64,000 nucleotides of DNA from positions 31,601,608 to 31,665,607 of the forward strand of contig NC_088300.1 in the NCBI RefSeq assembly GCF_032854445.1, written 5' to 3'. The DNA comes from Liolophura sinensis. Lineage: Eukaryota; Mollusca; Polyplacophora; Chitonida; Chitonidae. Both the position numbers and the translations under genes were made by a program. The notes beneath the pieces are model-generated. The model did no database searches. It was given only the letters and a program-made list of their open reading frames with translations, and was not told where the DNA came from. Positions 24,215 to 37,501 of the stretch are shown piece by piece. The number at the start of each line of letters is the position of its first letter. Within the stretch, counting starts at the first letter, position 1.

Positions 24215-24770
24215 ACAATGTAACAATTCAAATCTGCCTTTCGTAAGTATTTATGAGTGTTTTATATCATGAACATGACAGGCAAGGCATGAAAATGCTG
24301 ATATTTCATATTCACGTCAGCCATGAACAACTTCATTTTTCCGCCACACTACAGACCACAAAGAGTAACAACTCAAATCTGTTCTCTTTCGTATCAGAGT
24401 AACTGTACCTCAGTATGAATACAAAAAGATATGGCATGAAACTGTTAGTAATACATATTCACATGCCTGCAATCAGTACATGAAGATTCATTTTTTTTCT
24501 CAGTCTGTATGCCACAATGTGTAACAACTCTAATCTCTACTCTTTCAAGGCCGATGAAAAGAACAATGAATACAACCAAACACGGCGAGAAAATGCTGAT
24601 TCTGCGTATTCATATTTCTATGATCAGCGACCAGTTTTTTTCTTCCATCGCCACATTGCAGATGACAATGTGTGACAATTCAAATCTGTGTACTTTCATG
24701 AGAACAGAATGTACACCATGACGAACACAACAACATTCCATGGCATGAAATGCTGATACTGCATACTGAC
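24215..24770 (-). repeat. Degenerate tandem repeat of about 150 bp in the probable YPEL5 3' UTR
   Basis: Four units begin near 24219, 24359, 24515 and 24667 with CAATGTGTAACAACTCAAATCT-like words. Each continues with ...GGCATGAAAATGCTGAT..TTCATATTCACATGCC. Spacings are 140, 156 and 152 bp. The block lies directly downstream of the YPEL5 stop (24888 on the minus strand), so it is probably transcribed. Confidence 0.7.
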
Positions 24771-24887
24771 ATGCCTACCTGCTGTCAAACATGTGCATAT
24801 ACATGTACACACTGCATGTATACCTCACACATGGGACACATAGTTTCAGAGCTACGTTCAGTTTAATAAACAGAACCAAAATCTCAG

Positions 24888-26921
24888 TCAGTTCCGGTCT
24901 TCACCAACATGTTCCTCAAAACCTTCACTCTCCGTCACAAGAGCGCGCTCCAGGATTACTCGCCCTTCCTTGTACTTCTGGTTATCCTCTGTAGCAAACT
25001 CGTAAATCCATCCCAGCTTGGCATCGCAGTTTTTACAGCAGACATCTCTGACCATGTGCCTGCCAGTCAACATGACTCTGTCCTGAACTTCACTGTAGTT
25101 TAGATTGACCACTCGGTTGAAGAGAAATGCTCGGCCTGTGGCTCCTGAAATCACAACAAGATTATACAGATCATAGGTTGTCCAAAAATATTCCGCCTCT
25201 TCAAGAACAATTCTATTTCAGAAAGGCACCATAACCTACAGGCCTTATCATTTGATATGCAATACTGGGGCAGGGTGGCATTAACGTAATTAAATATTAT
25301 CTTTTTAGAAGATGACTACAGTATTTCAGCTTAAGGTTAGGTGTGAAAATGCACATACAGGTCTTAAAATGATCCTAAAGTAGTTCGTGTCCAAAATGGC
25401 AGCCCACTCCAAGATGTTAACGTTCATGTTAGCATGGTTAATCAACTGGTTAAACATAACACTTTTTATGCCAATACGTAAAATTTTCTGATTAGAAATT
25501 GAGCAAACTTCAAATAAAAATCACATGTGACCCTAGGTGGATGAAGCAATCAAAATCTGTCAATAGAAAAATGTTAAACTTTATGTGAAATTCTGTAGTT
25601 TTGTCCAAGAAGATCACTTGTTTGAATCCCACATTTACTATCTCCAGGCTTTCCCTCCACTTTACTTCACTTAGATACCTGATGGTAGAAGACATTTTAT
25701 AAAGCTTTGCGATGACTCCTTGTAGACCGCAGTTTATCTGCTGTCATTCCGAACGTTCTATTCATCTACTAAGGTTTGTTTGGCAGGTAGAATGACATCT
25801 TACTGAAAAACTGCAGTAATATTTTCTACCTTTATTTGTCTTTCAAAATACAAAACTATTATTTCTGTATGTGGTACACACTTTTCCAGTGGTGCAGGTG
25901 GACACTATCAGGCTATGGCTGGAGAGTATTCTGATAATGGATATACCATGGTGGGTGACATTATTGATCTGTTACCATAATTGAATTTTCCCCCTGACAC
26001 TCAAGGCTACATTGTACTGCTCTAGAACTGGTTCAATAATTATCCTGCTTTCAGTGGCTAGTATTTATGTCCCAGTAACAGTAAGGCCAATGAAGCTGCC
26101 ATAATGAACATCACACTGTCCTGTGTCACATTCATGTTGCTCCATACATGTGCTTAAAATATGGGAAAGAACCAATGCAGCTGTACACACTACAACTTAT
26201 TATACTTCAAGCTTCTCCTCATCGCATGCGCAGCACACAGGTTTCAGCAATTTGTACAGTTACACCCACTGATGTCTTCTGTATGACAAACGCAATGTAG
26301 CACACTACACCCAGCTACATCACATTTATTTTTGACTGCAACTCTTCTTCCTCTGCATATGTTTATAGTTTTTCTGGTGTATGAAGCATAAGGAAAGCAG
26401 AGACATGCATGGAATAAAAGAATTATACTGTATGCTGTGTATGAGAGCTGGTATATCAAACTGTTTTACTCTGTCACATGCAATATCTATATGATGGTGT
26501 CAGACTCAATCATGGTCTTGAAGACGCCATGCCTGGGTCTATTTACCCACTGTGCAAAACATACACTGTTATTAATCGGTGAAAATCTTCAACTCATTCC
26601 TTGATAAACTATGGAGCACAACACATCTTCATACGACAAGCATTCTTTAACATGGAAACTATGACCTTACACAAAAGTTCAACCTGTAATTCAACCCTAC
26701 TGACCAAGATGACAAGCCAACAGAGGTTAATACTTTTCCAGGATACAAGTATTCCTCTTTATACAGGTACCTTATCTTAACCAGACACTGAGAAGAAGCA
26801 GCTAGGACTGACCTGTGAAGCGTGTAGAGATCAGTTCAGCTCTATTGGTGAGAGGCGTGTCACAACTGGCACAGGAAAACAGTCTGGTTCCCCCCAGGTG
26901 ACTCAAGAATATACGTCCCAT
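24888..26921 (-). CDS. YPEL5: Yippee-like 5 (YPEL5), zinc-binding protein
   Basis: Small nuclear/cytoplasmic Yippee-fold zinc protein; in vertebrates YPEL5 associates with the CTLH (GID) ubiquitin-ligase complex (family knowledge). Coding exons on the minus strand are 26921-26813 (36 codons plus 1 nt, donor GTCAGT) and 25144-24888 (acceptor ATTTCAG, stop TGA), giving 121 residues, the same length as human YPEL5. The N-terminus is [20 protein letters not shown]. The metal-binding cysteines C17-x2-C20 and C73-x2-C76 are separated by 52 residues, the Yippee spacing. The core [15 protein letters not shown] and [19 protein letters not shown] are nearly identical to vertebrate YPEL5. The coding exon has a 24-nt 5' UTR with its own acceptor (to 26945), pointing to a non-coding first exon near 27752. 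It is divergent from the EHD gene. Confidence 0.97.
25145..26812 (-). other. YPEL5 coding intron
   Basis: 1.67-kb phase-1 intron with no recognisable repeat. It contains an NRF1-like palindrome CGCATGCGCA at 26223-26232, isolated within AT-rich DNA. Confidence 0.7.
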
Positions 26922-26945
26922 GGCGACGATTAAAATGAGTTACAC

Positions 26946-26997
26946 CTGAAAACAAAAGTTACAAACACTTGTTTCTGATTACGTTTTTCATCTATAT

Positions 26998-27058
<61 letters not shown>

Positions 27059-27751
27059 TCATATACATGTATCTCTCTAGTATGATTAAAGCCATATAGT
27101 TTCCTGCCCAAAAGAACAATGTGAACCATTAAAAAACAGTGTTTAGCTTGAACTAGTTTTTTTAATATTTTTATCTTAACTGGGTACAGAAATTAGAATT
27201 TAGGTCTACTCAAGCTGAAAACATATACACATATGTATAGAAGACAAAAAAAAAAAAATAAATAATCGATCTAAACACCGAGCATTGACTTCACTGCTGA
27301 ACAGCTGTATGTCAACAGCATGTAGGGCACACAGTGATCATTTAAAGGTGCTGAGAAACAATGTTTACTTTGACAGTTCAACACTGTCAGCGAAGAAGAG
27401 GGGGAGAAATAAGAGTGAATTTCAAACGCGACACTTTGCCTGGAAAATTCTTTTCATCTTACCGTTCAAGCATAAACGTAAAACTATGAGCAATGTATTA
27501 AACCTGCCCATGACCACTTCATGACGGTAAACTCCACCGTGTCACCGTAAACATTCTATCCTAACAACCCAGACTGAGTCACTGTACCAGGAAATGTATT
27601 ACAGCATACGAGCGGCCATCTTGGTTTCAGAAATGAAATTTTTCGTCGCTGTTTATGCAGAGAAATTGGGAAAAAATGCGAAATACTTAAACAGAGACCA
27701 ATGAAATTAATGGAAATCATAATATGAGTTCAATAATTCATAAAAACATAC
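26946..27751 (-). other. Probable YPEL5 5' UTR intron, with (AT)n(GT)n microsatellite
   Basis: Bounded on the minus strand by a donor CAAG/GTATGT (27752/27751) and by the acceptor TTTTGTTTTCAG before 26945. It holds an (AT)n tract of about 45 bp followed by (GT)n at 26997-27058, and a YY1-type motif GCGGCCATCTT at 27612-27622. Confidence 0.6.
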
Positions 27752-28029
27752 CTTGCGGACGATGTTTTCTGACAGTTTGGCCAAAATCGGAGACTTACTC
27801 TAGCAGTTCAAGATCGGATGTGTTCTGTCCATCTGCCAGAATCAAAACATTGGGTGACGTAAACGGCCACGTGTTTCCAGGCAATGTCAAAGGTCACGTG
27901 TACTGGGCATGCGCTCTGTGGCGTTGATGTCATTTTCCGCCATTTTCCCTGGGTGTGTAGTGGAGAAGCCGGTCGCCTGATCTTATGATAGAACGATTTT
28001 AGCAAACCGAGTGTTGCACGACTGTCAAG
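27752..28029. promoter_or_regulatory. Shared divergent promoter of YPEL5 and EHD
   Basis: Only about 280 bp separate the likely YPEL5 first-exon donor from the EHD start codon. It is locally richer in GC and contains a TGACGT half-site (27855-27860), two CACGTG E-boxes (27868-27873 and 27895-27900), an NRF1-like GGCATGCGC (27906-27914) and a YY1-type TCCGCCATTTT (27936-27946). No TATA box is evident. Transcription starts are inferred, not seen. Confidence 0.65.
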
Positions 28030-31000
28030 ATGAAGCGGTGGCTATCGGGAGATGATAGGAGACGAAGGGAGCCCGAAGTGTACGACAGTGTCGTCGACGG
28101 GTTGAAAAGACTGTATCGGTCCAAACTTCATCCATTGGAAGAGTTCTACAAATTTCACGATTTTCACTCACCGCCCCTTGACGATCCAGATTTTGATGCC
28201 AAACCCATGGTTTTGCTTATCGGTCAGTATTCCACGGGGAAAACCACTTTCATCAGATATCTTCTGGAACAAGATTTTCCAGGAATACGAATTGGCCCCG
28301 AGCCGACGACCGATCGGTTTATAGCTGTCATGTATAGTGAACAAGAAGGTGTCATTCCTGGGAACGCTTTGGTTGTTGACACAAAGAAACAGTTCCGACC
28401 GCTGACAAAGTTTGGTAACGCCTTTCTCAACCGTTTCCAATGCTCCCAGTTAAATAACCCTGTGATAAATAGTCTGTCCATCATTGATACACCGGGTATT
28501 CTCTCAGGAGAGAAACAGAGAGTTGACAGAGGCTATGATTTTGCAGGAGTTTTGGAATGGTTTGCAGAACGTGTTGACCGCATCATTTTACTCTTCGATG
28601 CTCACAAGCTGGACATCTCTGATGAGTTTAGACGAGCCATTGAAGCCATTAAAGGATACGATGATAAGATACGGATTGTGCTAAACAAAGCTGATATGGT
28701 TGATCATCAGCAGTTGATGCGTGTTTATGGTGCTCTGATGTGGTCCTTGGGCAAAGTGCTTAATACTCCAGAAGTTGCACGAGTTTACATTGGATCATTT
28801 TGGGACCAGCCCTTGCAGTATGACATGAACAGAAGACTCTTTGAATTAGAAGAACAAGATTTGTTCCACGATATTCAAGCCCTTCCCAGAAATGCTGCGT
28901 TGAGGAAGTTGAATGATTTGATCAAGAGGGCACGATTAGCAAAGGTATAAAAGTACAACAGTACATGTGTAATTGGTGACGCATGGTGTTCATAATGTTT
29001 TTTATTTTCAGCCAAAATTGAGAGGGAGACAGTTCCTCTAAGTCTTTGTCCTTGAGATCTTTGCTGCCAGTATAGACAGGGAATGGCTATTATTGGCTAA
29101 GTGGTGTTTCTTGGTGGATGTCATAAGCTGTTGTGCAGTGGCTGACTGTGACCAGTGACATTTGTTGAGTCCAAATTTCACTTAGCTGGAGCTTTAGGAT
29201 CAATATTTCAAGGTTTCAATGGTTTCCTCCACCTTGAAACTGGACCCACATTTGGGTGAAGTGTACGAATTGAAAGGTGCACTATGTAAGCCCAAATCGA
29301 TCATACTGTCGCGAAGCTGGTACACCATCCAATGTATGTACACATGTCACAGTGTGCTAATTAAGAAATAAAATATAGCGTACCATGTTCAATTCACCAA
29401 ACTTACGCACAGCAGGCAAGACTTGTCCAGTGTCTGAGAACGAACGGCTGTACATGTACATACTGTTAGGAAATATTGAGGCCATTTGATCTCAAAATTC
29501 TCGATAACGCATTTGCTAGGCGTGCATGTGTTGCACCATGTTCCATATGTTTTAAATGTTTTGGAGGTATGTTAGAATTCCAGCTTGCCAGATTGATAGC
29601 AAGGCTCTGATATTAGTTGCTCTTACAGAATGTTATTTCAGGTTCTCTTTAATCATGAAATTTACAAGGGCGTTCTAAAGGTCAAATGCTTTGTAGGTTT
29701 GTCGATATTGGCCCCATGATTAATAAATTTTTGTAGCAGATTGACCCCTTATTTATTTCAAATTCATGAACACAGCATAAGAAACTTATTCAAGACTAGA
29801 AAATATCTTGGCTTGTAGAAACATTCTCGTTATGGTTAAGTGACCCCTAAGACAGGACTAAGTAATATTTCACCCCCTACTCCTGTGAACATCTTGTGTG
29901 ACTGGAACAGATTAGTGTCAGAAGGTATTCACTTGGCCAAGGGTAAAGTAAATGTGATGAAAATGATTGAATCATTCTTCCAAGTTCAAGTTGGCTGTTT
30001 GTATCGATATTGGAACTTGCTATTGAAAGGATTCATTTCAGTAGGACAGGGGCAAATATATTCTAAACCTGAGCACTAAAATGTAGTTCTACTTTACAGA
30101 TTAATATTCCATATTGTGTATACATCCATTGGCTGGTATTTTAAGTGTCAAGCCGAGAGACCTGTGTCACTATTGCTTTTAGTACATGTACTTGGCCATG
30201 TAGTGGATAGATACAGTAGGTAGTTAGTATTCAAGTGTACTAAACTACAGGACAGAAGGTACATGTATGTCAGTGGCTGTAAAGTCAGGGTAGAGGAATG
30301 TCCAGAGTAAGACTTGAAGATAGTATATTTGCTCACACAGGTGTGCTGTATTTGCTTTTGGGCATCGGTGTCAGTTGGACAGGGCGGGGCTGTGTCTCAA
30401 TTCTGTGGTTGACACATGCATGCATGATGCTCCATGTGCTGGTGACTCAGACATAGCCATACCTACATGTTTTAATATAGCATTGTTGTGCTGACAGCTG
30501 TTGAATGTTTTTTTGAAGATAAAAATAGATTTTGATTTATTGATGAAACCCATACTTTCATCTAGATTAATTTGTATGAATTTTTAGTTGGCTGACTAAA
30601 AAAAGACAAAAATAGAGAGCCATGAAGAAGCAGTTGCCTTTTTATATATGGTTGGGTTGTCAGTAAATAATGTATATCATTCTCAGGTTTGGGAAGATAA
30701 ATATAAATGGATAGTGTGTTTGTATGTACAGGTATAAGTCATGTCTGCACTTTCCAGTTGAAATTTGTCCTAACTCATAGTGACTACCTGCAGCTGTTTT
30801 ACATCATAATGCTGTGCCGAATTAGAAGAGTAGCAGCACCACTTTTCAAAACTGAAAAGCAAATTGAAACGTTCATCTTTCTAAGAATTATAACAATGGT
30901 TGTAAGAGGAAAACCAGATTTCTCTGTATGTACAAGTTTTAATGTGACAGTGTCAAAACCGTCATTTATTTCTTCACTATTTTTAAGGGCAAAATGCTTA

Positions 31001-34000
31001 TAACTTGTATGGACGTGTAAGTATCAAAAGCTCTATTGAGGTGAATAGGGGTCAAAGGAAATGTTACTTGTAAAGGGATGGACTGAAACACATGTACTGA
31101 AACACGGCAATAGCTACATGTACCAGGATACAAATAGCACCTACACATATGTACATGAACAGTACATGCAGGTTCATTGAACACTTTAACTCCTTAGTGT
31201 ATATTCATTGCAGGGGCAACAGCTTGAAGATTTTGTAGCCTTTGGCCATTTTATTTTTTGTTTGTATTAATTTATGTGTGAGAGGCCTGCGCATCCAACT
31301 TCAGTTGCCATTTTCTCTCGACATGTCCGACCGCCTCCAACCATTCACCAGTTGCTCTGACCTCATTTAACACCAGTTGCCAGCTGCTTGACCTCCAACC
31401 TGACTTGCCAATGGGTGACTGGAGGACAAGATACAACAAAAAATCCAAATGACAGTAGAATGCATCATTTTTTTCTGTGACGTTGCACTGTGTATGTGTT
31501 TCATATATGTTTTACTGATAATTGTGACTTAATAAAGGAAAGAACAAATGAGTTCATACATGTAACTTTGGGCCTTCTTGTTACAGGAGGGATAAGTTTT
31601 ACGAGTTCATCATGACTCTGACCTCATCCAACCCCAGCTGCCAAATTGTTCTGAATTCGCCCGTACTAAGTTTCCAATGCTCTGACCTCATCCAACTTGA
31701 GTTTCAATTTCTCTGAGATCTGACTGCGCAATTTTGTGGCGGTGTGGAAATGTTCAAATTCTTTGAAATGAACATAATTAACATCTTATGATCGCATTTT
31801 ATATTGTAGCATTGAGTGTGTTTTCATAGGTCATATATATGTATAGTTCCCCGGTTAATCTTAATACATGTCAAGGTAAATACATGTATCTTGATGTTTT
31901 CATTTTGTTAGGTTATACATGCTCAAGTCTACATACGTATACAGTAAACATGCGACTGTGTTCCATGTATGCAGTGCTTGCAGGTTATATGCTGTACATG
32001 ATGAACAAGTTAGACCTGTAACACATAGAATACCAGTATACAAGTATGTCACATGTACACAGTATTTGACCATATGTACTGTAGATAGATTCAGTATTCA
32101 GTTGGCTCAGCTAGATCATGATTGATTGTCTTGTACACATAGCTCAACCTCCTACACAATCTCTGTCAACATGACTGCTCATTACCATCTGGTGTTCTTA
32201 AGTACACAATCTCCAGAACACCATCTGTAACACACGCTGGGTTTTAATCCTCAGGCCTACAGCCACATGAACCTCTACTAGGAAATATGTATACATGCAC
32301 TTCTTTATACAATATCAATTATAGCTAGGTAAAGCATTTAGGAAATTGTTTTATTTAATTATTCCAACTTTTTTTTTCTTTTCATCATAATGTGTCAAAG
32401 GCTGCTGAGCCTATTCATTTGTTTCATTGTACTGCTCAGTGATAGAACCATACCTTACAATACATGTCCCTAAAACCGTACTATATATAAACACATTTCA
32501 GTATGTTAGCAGTAACTGAAATGTAAGCAGCCAAATATATTTGTGAAATTAGTATGACCAGAATACATTAAGAATTTTGGGAGAATTTCAGAGTTCTCCT
32601 GCATACATACAGTTTTTGCTCATGTACTTGTACATGTGTACATGTCCATTTTATATGCAGATGCACTTAATATCTTAATCGACTATTCAGATTGCAGTAA
32701 TATTAAAAGTGGCAGTGATCAGTTACCTTTAATTGCCTTGTATCACTATCAGTATATATGTTGCACCTGACATGATGTGTACATACATGCACATTATAAG
32801 CTTGTGTATCCTCTAGCCTGTGTTTGTTAATTACTATACATGGTGCACTGTCTGCTTGTGGAAAGGTTTCATTACTAGCAATTTTACTGTGTGGTAAATG
32901 TCAATTAAGTTAATGGCACGTTGGGTATGCATGCATGGTACATGTGAGTTATACTAGGAACACTATAAAAAAGTTAAGTCATATATGCTGTGTGTATTTT
33001 GCACCAGTATTCATATGGTACATTTTATGGCTAAACCCAACTGTAATTCAAGCTGTTGTACAACACAATACAACTGGCCACTGTGTGCAACCCTTGCTTA
33101 ACTTGATCTCTTATTCTGGAAACTGAAAGTACCATTGTGATGAAAAGTTTCTCCTTTAACTTAAGTTATATTCTCTCATACATGTATATCTCTGTTATCT
33201 TGCACATTATTTTCTTGCGAACAATGGAAGTCACATCTGCCTCAGGTCCGGTTTCATTTGTCTCTTACAATACAACTGTGATGTATTTTGCTGCAAACAT
33301 AATCAGAATCATCACACATGTATATTAAATTTTGGAAGAGCAGTTTTTGTGAAGAAGTGAATGTTGCCAGATCAAGGTTTCTGCGGGCAGCAGGGGGTTG
33401 TCTTATTGTTACTCCCGCACTAGTGTGTGGTGTATTGTGAATTTTATCCTATGTCTTAAGTAATTTTACACCAGATTTGGAGGTAGACAAACACTGTAGG
33501 AATGTGGTTTTGGGGCCAGGCTTTGTATTAAAAGTATTTGATGACCACTGTAGACTCGCGAAGTGGTACAATATGTATATATACATGTATCACATAGAAA
33601 TTGTGTCATAGTTCTAGGCTCTGAAGTCTGGAGTAGGACTAAATCTGGAATTAAAAGAATCCGTATTAGCCTAGCAGACCATATACATGCATACTGAAAT
33701 ACTGCCTGGTACATGTTCATGCAGTGAAATAAGGATTGAGTGGATGGGTCATAAAATAGCTGTAGCTGATTTAATACTACTGGTGCTCTAATTTGATGAA
33801 GCCATTTTGCATATACAATGGCCACAGTTTGTGATTCAGTTTATCCACATTGATAATTTGATATTGATTGAATTTGATGTTTAATGTTACAAGATGTTGT
33901 CTTACATGTAGCTAACCACAATAGTAACCCTAGACATAGTACAGTATGCATTTAGAAAGGGTGTAGAATTGCCAGTGTTGTAGGTCATCTACCACAATAG

Positions 34001-35085
34001 TGCGCAATATAGTTGTATTGTTTCCACATGACAGTGGCATCCATTGTACAGGTTAGACAGAGTTCTTGTACATGTAGTTCCAACATATGAACAGGAGGCC
34101 TCCATTGCCAAGGTGGTTAGTGTGCCAGCGTGGCTAATAACCCAAGAGCCTCTTACCCAAGCAGTTGCTGTGAGTTCAAGTCCAACGCATGCTGTCCGTA
34201 CATGGGAAGGTCTGCAAGCAATCCGCAGATGGTCTTGCATTTCTGCAACGCTTTGCCTGGTTTCCTCCCACCATAAGGCTGTTGCTGTCGTAGAAGTGAA
34301 ATATTCTTGAGTATGGCGTAAAACACTAATCAAATAAATAAATAAGTACATACGAACATAACTAATGTGTATTCTGTATTCTCTTTTTCTGCCAGGTCCA
34401 TGCTTACATCATCAGTGCCCTCAAGAAGGAAATGCCTTCAATGTTTGGGAAGGACAGCAAAAAGAAGGAGCTTATCAACAACTTAAACGACATCTATGGT
34501 ACTATTCAGAGAGATCACCAAATTTCCCCAGGTGATTTTCCTAACTTAGCCCGAATGAAGGAACAACTACAACATCATGACTTCAGCAAGTTCCATCAAA
34601 TAAAGCCCAAACTGCTGGAAGCTGTTGATGACATGTTATCCAATGACATCGCTCGACTGATGCAGATGATACCGAAAGAGGAGGAGGCGCAGTTTGAAGA
34701 GAAACGTGTCAAAGGTGGAGCATTTGAGAACTACGAGGAGAGTCCGTTTGGAATTGGCCGAGGGGAAGGCGTGGACAAAGGCCGAGATGAGGCAGAATGG
34801 GTAGTGAATGAACTTCGCTACGAATATGATGAGGTCTTTGACAAGCTCAATCCAACCGATGGTAAAATCACTGGAGCTGCAGCCAAGGCAGAGATGGTGC
34901 GCAGCAAATTGCCGAACAACGTCCTGGGCAAGATTTGGAAGCTGGCTGATGTGGATAGGGATGGTATGTTAGACTCTGACGAATGGGCTCTAGCGAATCA
35001 CCTGATAAAGATTAAACTCGACGGACATGAACTTCCAGCTATTCTGCCAAAACATTTAATACCTCCATCCAAACGAGACCTGTAA
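28030..35085 (+). CDS. EHD1: EH-domain-containing protein (EHD/RME-1/Past1), dynamin-like ATPase
   Basis: Membrane-remodelling ATPase of endocytic recycling. Exons 28030-28944 and 34396-35085 give 534 residues, the length of human EHD1. N-terminal helical region, then P-loop GQYSTGKT at 65-72, switch PTTD near 91-95, DTPG at 153-156 and NKAD at 219-222, all in register with human EHD1. The middle carries FWDQPL and [20 protein letters not shown], with the splice right after RARLAK. The C-terminal EH domain (about 445-534) has NPTDGKITG, the NPF-pocket [11 protein letters not shown] with an EF-hand-like loop, and ends PPSKRDL. EHD proteins bind and hydrolyse ATP and oligomerise on phosphoinositide membranes; the EH domain binds NPF partners (family knowledge). 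Equally related to EHD1, EHD3 and EHD4, so most likely the single invertebrate EHD. Divergent from YPEL5. Confidence 0.97.
31285..31725. repeat. Degenerate minisatellite clusters in the EHD intron
   Basis: The phrase CTCTGACCTCATCCAAC..CAGTTGCCA and variants recur at least six times in two clusters (about 31285-31420 and 31600-31725), separated by unrelated DNA. Confidence 0.5.
34093..34347 (+). mobile_element. SINE family A, full length, next to EHD exon 2
   Basis: Head AGGAGGCCTCCATTGCCAAGGTGGTTAGTG, box B-like GAGTTCAAGTCCAA, body, then ATCAAATAAATAAATAAGT tail. The 10-bp ACATATGAAC (34083-34092) and ACATACGAAC (34348-34357) match at 9 of 10 bases, marking the insertion. Confidence 0.88.
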
Positions 35086-37501
35086 ACATCTCTTGTATTA
35101 TGCTGTCCAGTTGAGTGTGTGTCATCAACTGACCATCCAGAATAAGGTGTGAATGTTGGTCAGTTTTCACATTGACCATTCGGTCAGTGTAATTGTCAAT
35201 CAATATCTCTGTGTATCATCTTGTACTAATCATCAGTTCTCACTGTTATCAGCTGACCATCCAGACCACCTCAGCCAGGTGTTTTCACCATAATCTGTTA
35301 GTCCACATTGACTGACGACCACTCTAGTCATGACACAGCAGTAGTTGGTAGGTATAGTTGAGATAAATCATGATGACTGAAAATGACTGGAATTAATTCA
35401 TCTTCCTGATGGTTTTCTTAGGTGACAACTGAGACAAAACATTACACCTTCTTTCATAGTACAGTGGAATAATTTTCTGACTTTACTGACATCATCTGTT
35501 AACATAGCCAGTATTAATTCTGTTATGTCTTCAGTTAGGTTTTTTTGCACATTGAATTCATAATAATAAAATTATGAAAGGAGGTTTCCTGTCAGATGTC
35601 AGCTAAAATGCACGTCAGTAAGAGCAGTGTGGTATGCCTCATATTTACATATAGTTACATATGCATATAGATATGGCAACTCACACATTTATGTGTAATT
35701 GAAGGTTTATTAAATGTGTATTATCGCAATATGTATATTTTTATGGCAGCCTTTCACTATCATTTTAAGATTAATGTAAATAAACCTTGTTTATGCTCTT
35801 GCTTTACTTTAATACAAAGATCAACTAGAAATCGGACACGCATGTCCACATGCATAATTTGTGGGTTTTATATGTTTGTGCATGATTATGTTTTATGTAT
35901 GCTCAAGCCTTTGTTTTGTCCAGATTTAAGTACATGTATATGTATGTGCATGCATGCAAAATTTCATGTTATGCAATGTAATGCTAGCATTTTGGCCTTG
36001 AACATAAATGTCACAAATACCAGTTATACATTTACTGACACTATTAAAGATACAAAAGTGTAACTTGACCCATTGCACTACTGATTAGATCAATGAAGAA
36101 ACATTCTTTGATGTCCTTTGTGGCAAAAACATGGACCTGCAATAAATTTTTTTTCAGTTTTGACTAGACTGTCCATGGTTCAAGAATTAAGGTATACATG
36201 TACTTTGCATTGTACCTTACAAGTTGCAAATCATTTTTGATTTTTTAGAACATGACATCACTTATCTTATTGTATCTCAGTGTGACTCATAATGTTTGCA
36301 GAAGTCTATAGCTAGATGTTTGAAAAACATTTTTTTTTTTCACCTGTCAATCCCAGCTCTTCTAAAGGTGCATGTGGAGGAGTAGCGAGTTTGATTTCTG
36401 TGCAAAAGAAAGGCTATATTTATATGTAACTAGGAAATGCAGAAGAACCAACCTACCTTGTATTTAGTGATCTCTCTGAATAGTACCATAGATATCATTC
36501 AAAAGGACTGCTTGAGGTGTTTACATTAACCAGTGGACTGATGTCCATTTATGAAGTGCTGATAGATGTCTTATGACAGATGTCTTATTTTTGAACTCGA
36601 TGATTTCTTTGTTGATTTGAGAATGGAACTCACTGCATTGTAAGTTTTCTGATAACCATCAAATTGTAGAAAGGTTTGAATTTGGTTTGACTGCTGAATA
36701 GCTTAAAATTTAAGCCATATTAAGACATTAATAACTCATTATTGCTTAATCTTTTTCTTTATTTTTTTTTTCTTTTATTACTTTTTTTTTGTTTACATGA
36801 AGTGATATAAGTATCCTTATTTTGACAGCAAAATATGTTGTGTTGAAAAAGTCGATGTAGGTTAGTCCATTTTACAGGTGATAAATACCAGCAATGAAAT
36901 AATAGATCATAGATATATTCTAGAATTAGTAAAATGGAGACCAGCATTATTAAAAGTAATGTGATATGATGTGGAAATTCTTCAACGCATATTTGTAAAT
37001 CTTTTACATTTAATGATGAGCACTAACAAAATATAAACGTGATAGGGAAAATCCAGGACACAAATTTATTGGCTAACACATGAATATTTACATCCAGCTG
37101 TCCCGAGTGCTTTAGTCTTGTAAATGTTTAGTACAGTACTTATAAAAAGTACATCAGTACTTAATGGAAAAATTAGCTGTTTGTACTACATGTTATTGGT
37201 CAACATTGTTGGTCAGGTCAGAATAATAAAATCAAGTCTATAATAAACCTAATGGGCGCCTTGTAGAAGCTGTTGAGTTTTTATTTATTGATTTCTGTAA
37301 ATCTTCAACCTTTTCAACATCTAAAGCACTTTTTTCATTGGAATTTCTGCATGCACTTTTTGTGAAAATGGTTTGTTTTGTCACTTAAGATGCCAGCTTC
37401 GTATAATTTGGTGAAATTACTTCCCTACATCTCTCAGAATATTCAGGTGAAAAGGCTGAAGAATTAGGGTACATGTGTAATAATGTACAATGTCCTTATA
37501 C
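35086..37501 (+). other. EHD 3' UTR and downstream DNA
   Basis: Possible polyadenylation signals AATAAA at 35565-35570 and 35779-35784. The phrase TCAACTGACCATCCAGA / TCAGCTGACCATCCAGA occurs twice soon after the stop (about 35128 and 35250). Otherwise AT-rich and without a gene. Confidence 0.45.

Larger units (their letters stand above)
28945..34395 (+). other. EHD intron 1 (5.45 kb)
   Basis: GTATAA donor and TTTTTCTGCCAG acceptor. AT-rich with many TACATGTA words. Holds a degenerate minisatellite (31285-31725) and a full-length SINE A (34093-34347) whose tail ends 48 bp before exon 2. No other gene seen. Confidence 0.7.
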
